Position numbers and translations under genes: made by a program. From Phenylobacterium sp. Root1290 (lineage in GTDB: Bacteria > Pseudomonadota > Alphaproteobacteria > Caulobacterales > Caulobacteraceae), in the NCBI RefSeq assembly GCF_001425305.1, contig NZ_LMEE01000002.1:816191-880190 (forward strand): DNA of 64,000 nt, read 5' to 3'. The notes under the pieces are model-generated. The model was not told the origin of the DNA. It worked only from the letters and a program-made list of their open reading frames with translations, and did no database searches. Of this stretch, positions 62,360-64,000 are shown piece after piece (the stretch's first letter is position 1; each line of letters opens with the position of its first letter).

Positions 62360-63336
62360 GCGTGACCCTGGCCGATATCGAGGCCGCCGCTGCGCGGCTG
62401 GCCGGCCACGCGGTCGAGACGCCGCTGATCGAGAGCCCGGCGCTGAACGAGCGCCTGGGGCGCCGGGTGCTGATCAAGCCGGAGACGCTGCAGCGGGTCG
62501 GGGCGTTCAAGTTCCGCGGGGCCTACAACCGCCTGGCGCAGCTTTCCGCGCGGGACGCCAGGCGCGGGGTGGTGGCGTTCTCCTCGGGCAACCACGCCCA
62601 GGGCGTGGCGCTGGCGGCGCGGCTGCTGGGCCTGCCGGCGATCATCGTGATGCCGGCCGACGCGCCGAGCGTGAAGGTCGAGGCGACGCGCGGCTATGGC
62701 GCCGAGATCAGGTTCTACGACCGCCTGACCGAGAGCCGCGAGGAGATAGCCGCTGCGATCGCCGCCGAGCGCGGCGCGGTGACGGTTCCGGCGTTCGACG
62801 ACCTGGACGTGATCGCCGGCCAGGGCACGGTCGGGCTGGAGCTGGTCAACCAGGCGCGGGGCCGCGGCCTATCCCTGGACACGGTGATCTCGCCGATCGG
62901 CGGCGGCGGGCTGCTGGCCGGCGTCTCGACGGCGGTGAAGGCGCTGTCGCCGAACACCGCGATCGTCGGCGTCGAGCCGGCCGGCTTCGACGACACCCTG
63001 CGCTCGCTGCAGAAGGGCGAGCGGATCGTGACCAAGCCGACCTCGCGCTCATTGTGCGACGCGCTGGAGAGCCCGGCCCCCGGGCTGCTGACGTTCCCGG
63101 TGCTGCAGAAGACGGTGGCCGACGTCGCCCTGGTCACCGATGCCGAGGTCGCCGAGGCGATGCGCTATGCGTTCTCGGTGCTGAAGCTGGTGGTGGAGTC
63201 CGGCGGATCGGTGGGCCTGGCCGCGCTGCTGGCCGGCAAGGTCGGCGACTTCGGCGACAACGCCACGGGACTGATCCTGTCGGGCGGCAACGTCGATCCC
63301 GAGCTGTTCGCCAAGGTGCTCCGCAAGGAGGTCTAG
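62356..63336 (+). CDS. Threonine/serine dehydratase-like PLP enzyme
   Basis: A 326-residue fold type II PLP enzyme. The Schiff-base Lys is in [15 protein letters not shown], the substrate loop is [14 protein letters not shown], and the phosphate-binding loop is [11 protein letters not shown]. It lacks the C-terminal ACT-like regulatory domains of biosynthetic IlvA, so it fits the catabolic threonine dehydratase/serine racemase group. It starts at GTG 62356, overlapping the VOC gene stop (GTGA). The last bases overlap the convergent membrane protein. Confidence 0.88.
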   Translation: MSVTLADIEAAAARLAGHAVETPLIESPALNERLGRRVLIKPETLQRVGAFKFRGAYNRLAQLSARDARRGVVAFSSGNHAQGVALAARLLGLPAIIVMPADAPSVKVEATRGYGAEIRFYDRLTESREEIAAAIAAERGAVTVPAFDDLDVIAGQGTVGLELVNQARGRGLSLDTVISPIGGGGLLAGVSTAVKALSPNTAIVGVEPAGFDDTLRSLQKGERIVTKPTSRSLCDALESPAPGLLTFPVLQKTVADVALVTDAEVAEAMRYAFSVLKLVVESGGSVGLAALLAGKVGDFGDNATGLILSGGNVDPELFAKVLRKEV

Positions 63337-64000
63337 GCGCTCTCGCGCTGGGCGACGAGCTGGCGATAGATGTCGGCCAGGGGCGCGAGGTAGAGCGTCG
63401 TGCTGAGCACGCTGACCACGGCCATCAGCACCGCGGCGACGCCGACCACCGGCGCCGCCTGCGCGAAGGTCAGGGCGGTGACGTCCATCGCGGCGGTGGG
63501 CTGCAGGATCGCGAACGCCGCGGCGATGAAGCCGGTGAACAGCAGCGCCTGGATCACGAAGGTGACGACGCTGACCAGGCCCCCGACCACCACCATCTTG
63601 CCGACCTGCCCGCGGGTGAGGGACCAGGATTCGAACAGCCGGAAATAGCTGTCGGCGAACGACATCGGCAGGCCCAGCGAGAAGCGCAGGAAGAGCCAGA
63701 TGATCGCGCCCAGCGCGATCAGCACCATCGCGCCGCACGCCAGCACGACGCTTGGAGCCAGGCCCGCGCTCGGCTCGGCCGCGCAAGCGAACAAGGCGGT
63801 GGTGATGAAGATCGGGAACATCGAGATCATCGTCACCAGGAACAGGACCACGCCGACCACGACTAGGCACAGCGCCAGCCAAAGCTCCTGACGGCCGAAG
63901 CGGAGATAGAAGAAGGAGCGCCTCTCCGGCTCCAGCACCGCGCGAAACACCGCCCCGACGATCAGGGCCGACGACGCCAGGCTGGAACCCCATTGCAGGA
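63333..64000 (-). CDS. Integral membrane protein, 5' end beyond the window
   Basis: The C-terminal part of a polytopic membrane protein. Helices include LWLALCLVVVGVVLFLVTMI, VVLACGAMVLIALGAIIWLF, VVGGLVSVVTFVIQALLFTG and VGVAAVLMAVVSVLSTTLYL. The reading frame stays open through the window edge (SSLASSALIVGAVFRAVLEP before the GTG at 63950), so the true start lies outside. A protein-like FRAVLEPERRSFFYLRFGRQ motif is reminiscent of other Caulobacterales membrane proteins of unknown function. Its 3' end overlaps the dehydratase gene by 4 bp. Confidence 0.75.
   Translation of the reverse strand, partial: LQWGSSLASSALIVGAVFRAVLEPERRSFFYLRFGRQELWLALCLVVVGVVLFLVTMISMFPIFITTALFACAAEPSAGLAPSVVLACGAMVLIALGAIIWLFLRFSLGLPMSFADSYFRLFESWSLTRGQVGKMVVVGGLVSVVTFVIQALLFTGFIAAAFAILQPTAAMDVTALTFAQAAPVVGVAAVLMAVVSVLSTTLYLAPLADIYRQLVAQRESA

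Noticed and set aside
1..64000. CRISPR arrays, prophage, integrases, insertion sequences, tRNA or rRNA genes
   Set aside because: Looked for throughout; no regularly spaced repeat-spacer pattern, transposase or integrase motif, or tRNA-like cloverleaf was recognised.

Overview
This 64 kb window reads as a high-GC alphaproteobacterial chromosome segment, almost certainly from the Caulobacterales. The genus is my inference: Phenylobacterium or a close relative of Caulobacter. The main reason is the chemotaxis operon, whose order (mcp-cheX-cheY-cheA-cheW-cheR-cheB-cheY-cheD-cheU-cheYIII-cheE) is the Caulobacter crescentus type. Supporting signs are TonB-dependent receptors, a UrcA-family secreted protein, CheY-like proteins with an Arg-rich GPDRR tail, and much acyl-CoA catabolism. 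Genes are packed tightly, often with 1-4 bp stop/start overlaps. I see no rRNA, tRNA, prophage, insertion sequence or CRISPR array.

Layout. 1-449 has no recognisable gene. 450-10160 (+) is the chemotaxis operon. 10201-11273 (-) is an inverted second copy of its last two genes (CheY-like receiver plus CheE). 11369-15336 (-) is a TonB-dependent receptor translationally coupled to a PHP-type metallohydrolase. 15556-16686 (+) is a medium-chain dehydrogenase. 16798-23041 is a lipid/acyl-CoA block: thiolase and its DUF35 partner, a phosphotransferase and DUF6285 partner, a cytochrome P450, and a divergent lipocalin-like protein of unknown function. 23227-25546 is a MoxR ATPase/VWA pair. 25550-27479 (-) holds small genes, including a LuxR-type HTH reading frame with an out-of-frame gene embedded in it. 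27564-34900 (-) carries a single-chain acyl-CoA carboxylase, a double-TetR regulator, and a two-subunit molybdenum hydroxylase.

From 35163 the window is more housekeeping in nature. It has a UrcA protein, phaB-phaA and divergent phaR (polyhydroxyalkanoate synthesis), small HTH and membrane proteins, lipid-linked sugar glycosyltransferases (GT2, ArnT-like), HMG-CoA lyase and another GT2. A compact cysS-SRPBCC-NifU-like-yidD-thrS operon follows, then folE, a DUF817 protein, hisI and a PhoD-type phosphatase. Next come a 48-residue secreted peptide gene facing an XRE regulator, rluD-like, rpoH, a second TonB receptor, an orphan receiver fusion, purA, a VOC protein, a threonine dehydratase-like enzyme and a membrane protein cut by the window end.

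The most interesting signals are these. (1) A three-member family of CheY-like receivers shares an Arg-rich GPDRR tail, and each member has a different pattern of lost phosphorylation residues. Two members sit in inverted, coupled receiver-CheE cassettes. The third, at 59558-60373, has Glu in place of the phospho-accepting Asp and carries its own helical C-terminal domain. (2) Three palindromic operators phased at exactly 21 bp lie between a tiny secreted-peptide gene and an XRE regulator. (3) A candidate dual-coding locus lies at 26461-27120. (4) A double-TetR regulator lies next to a fused acyl-CoA carboxylase.
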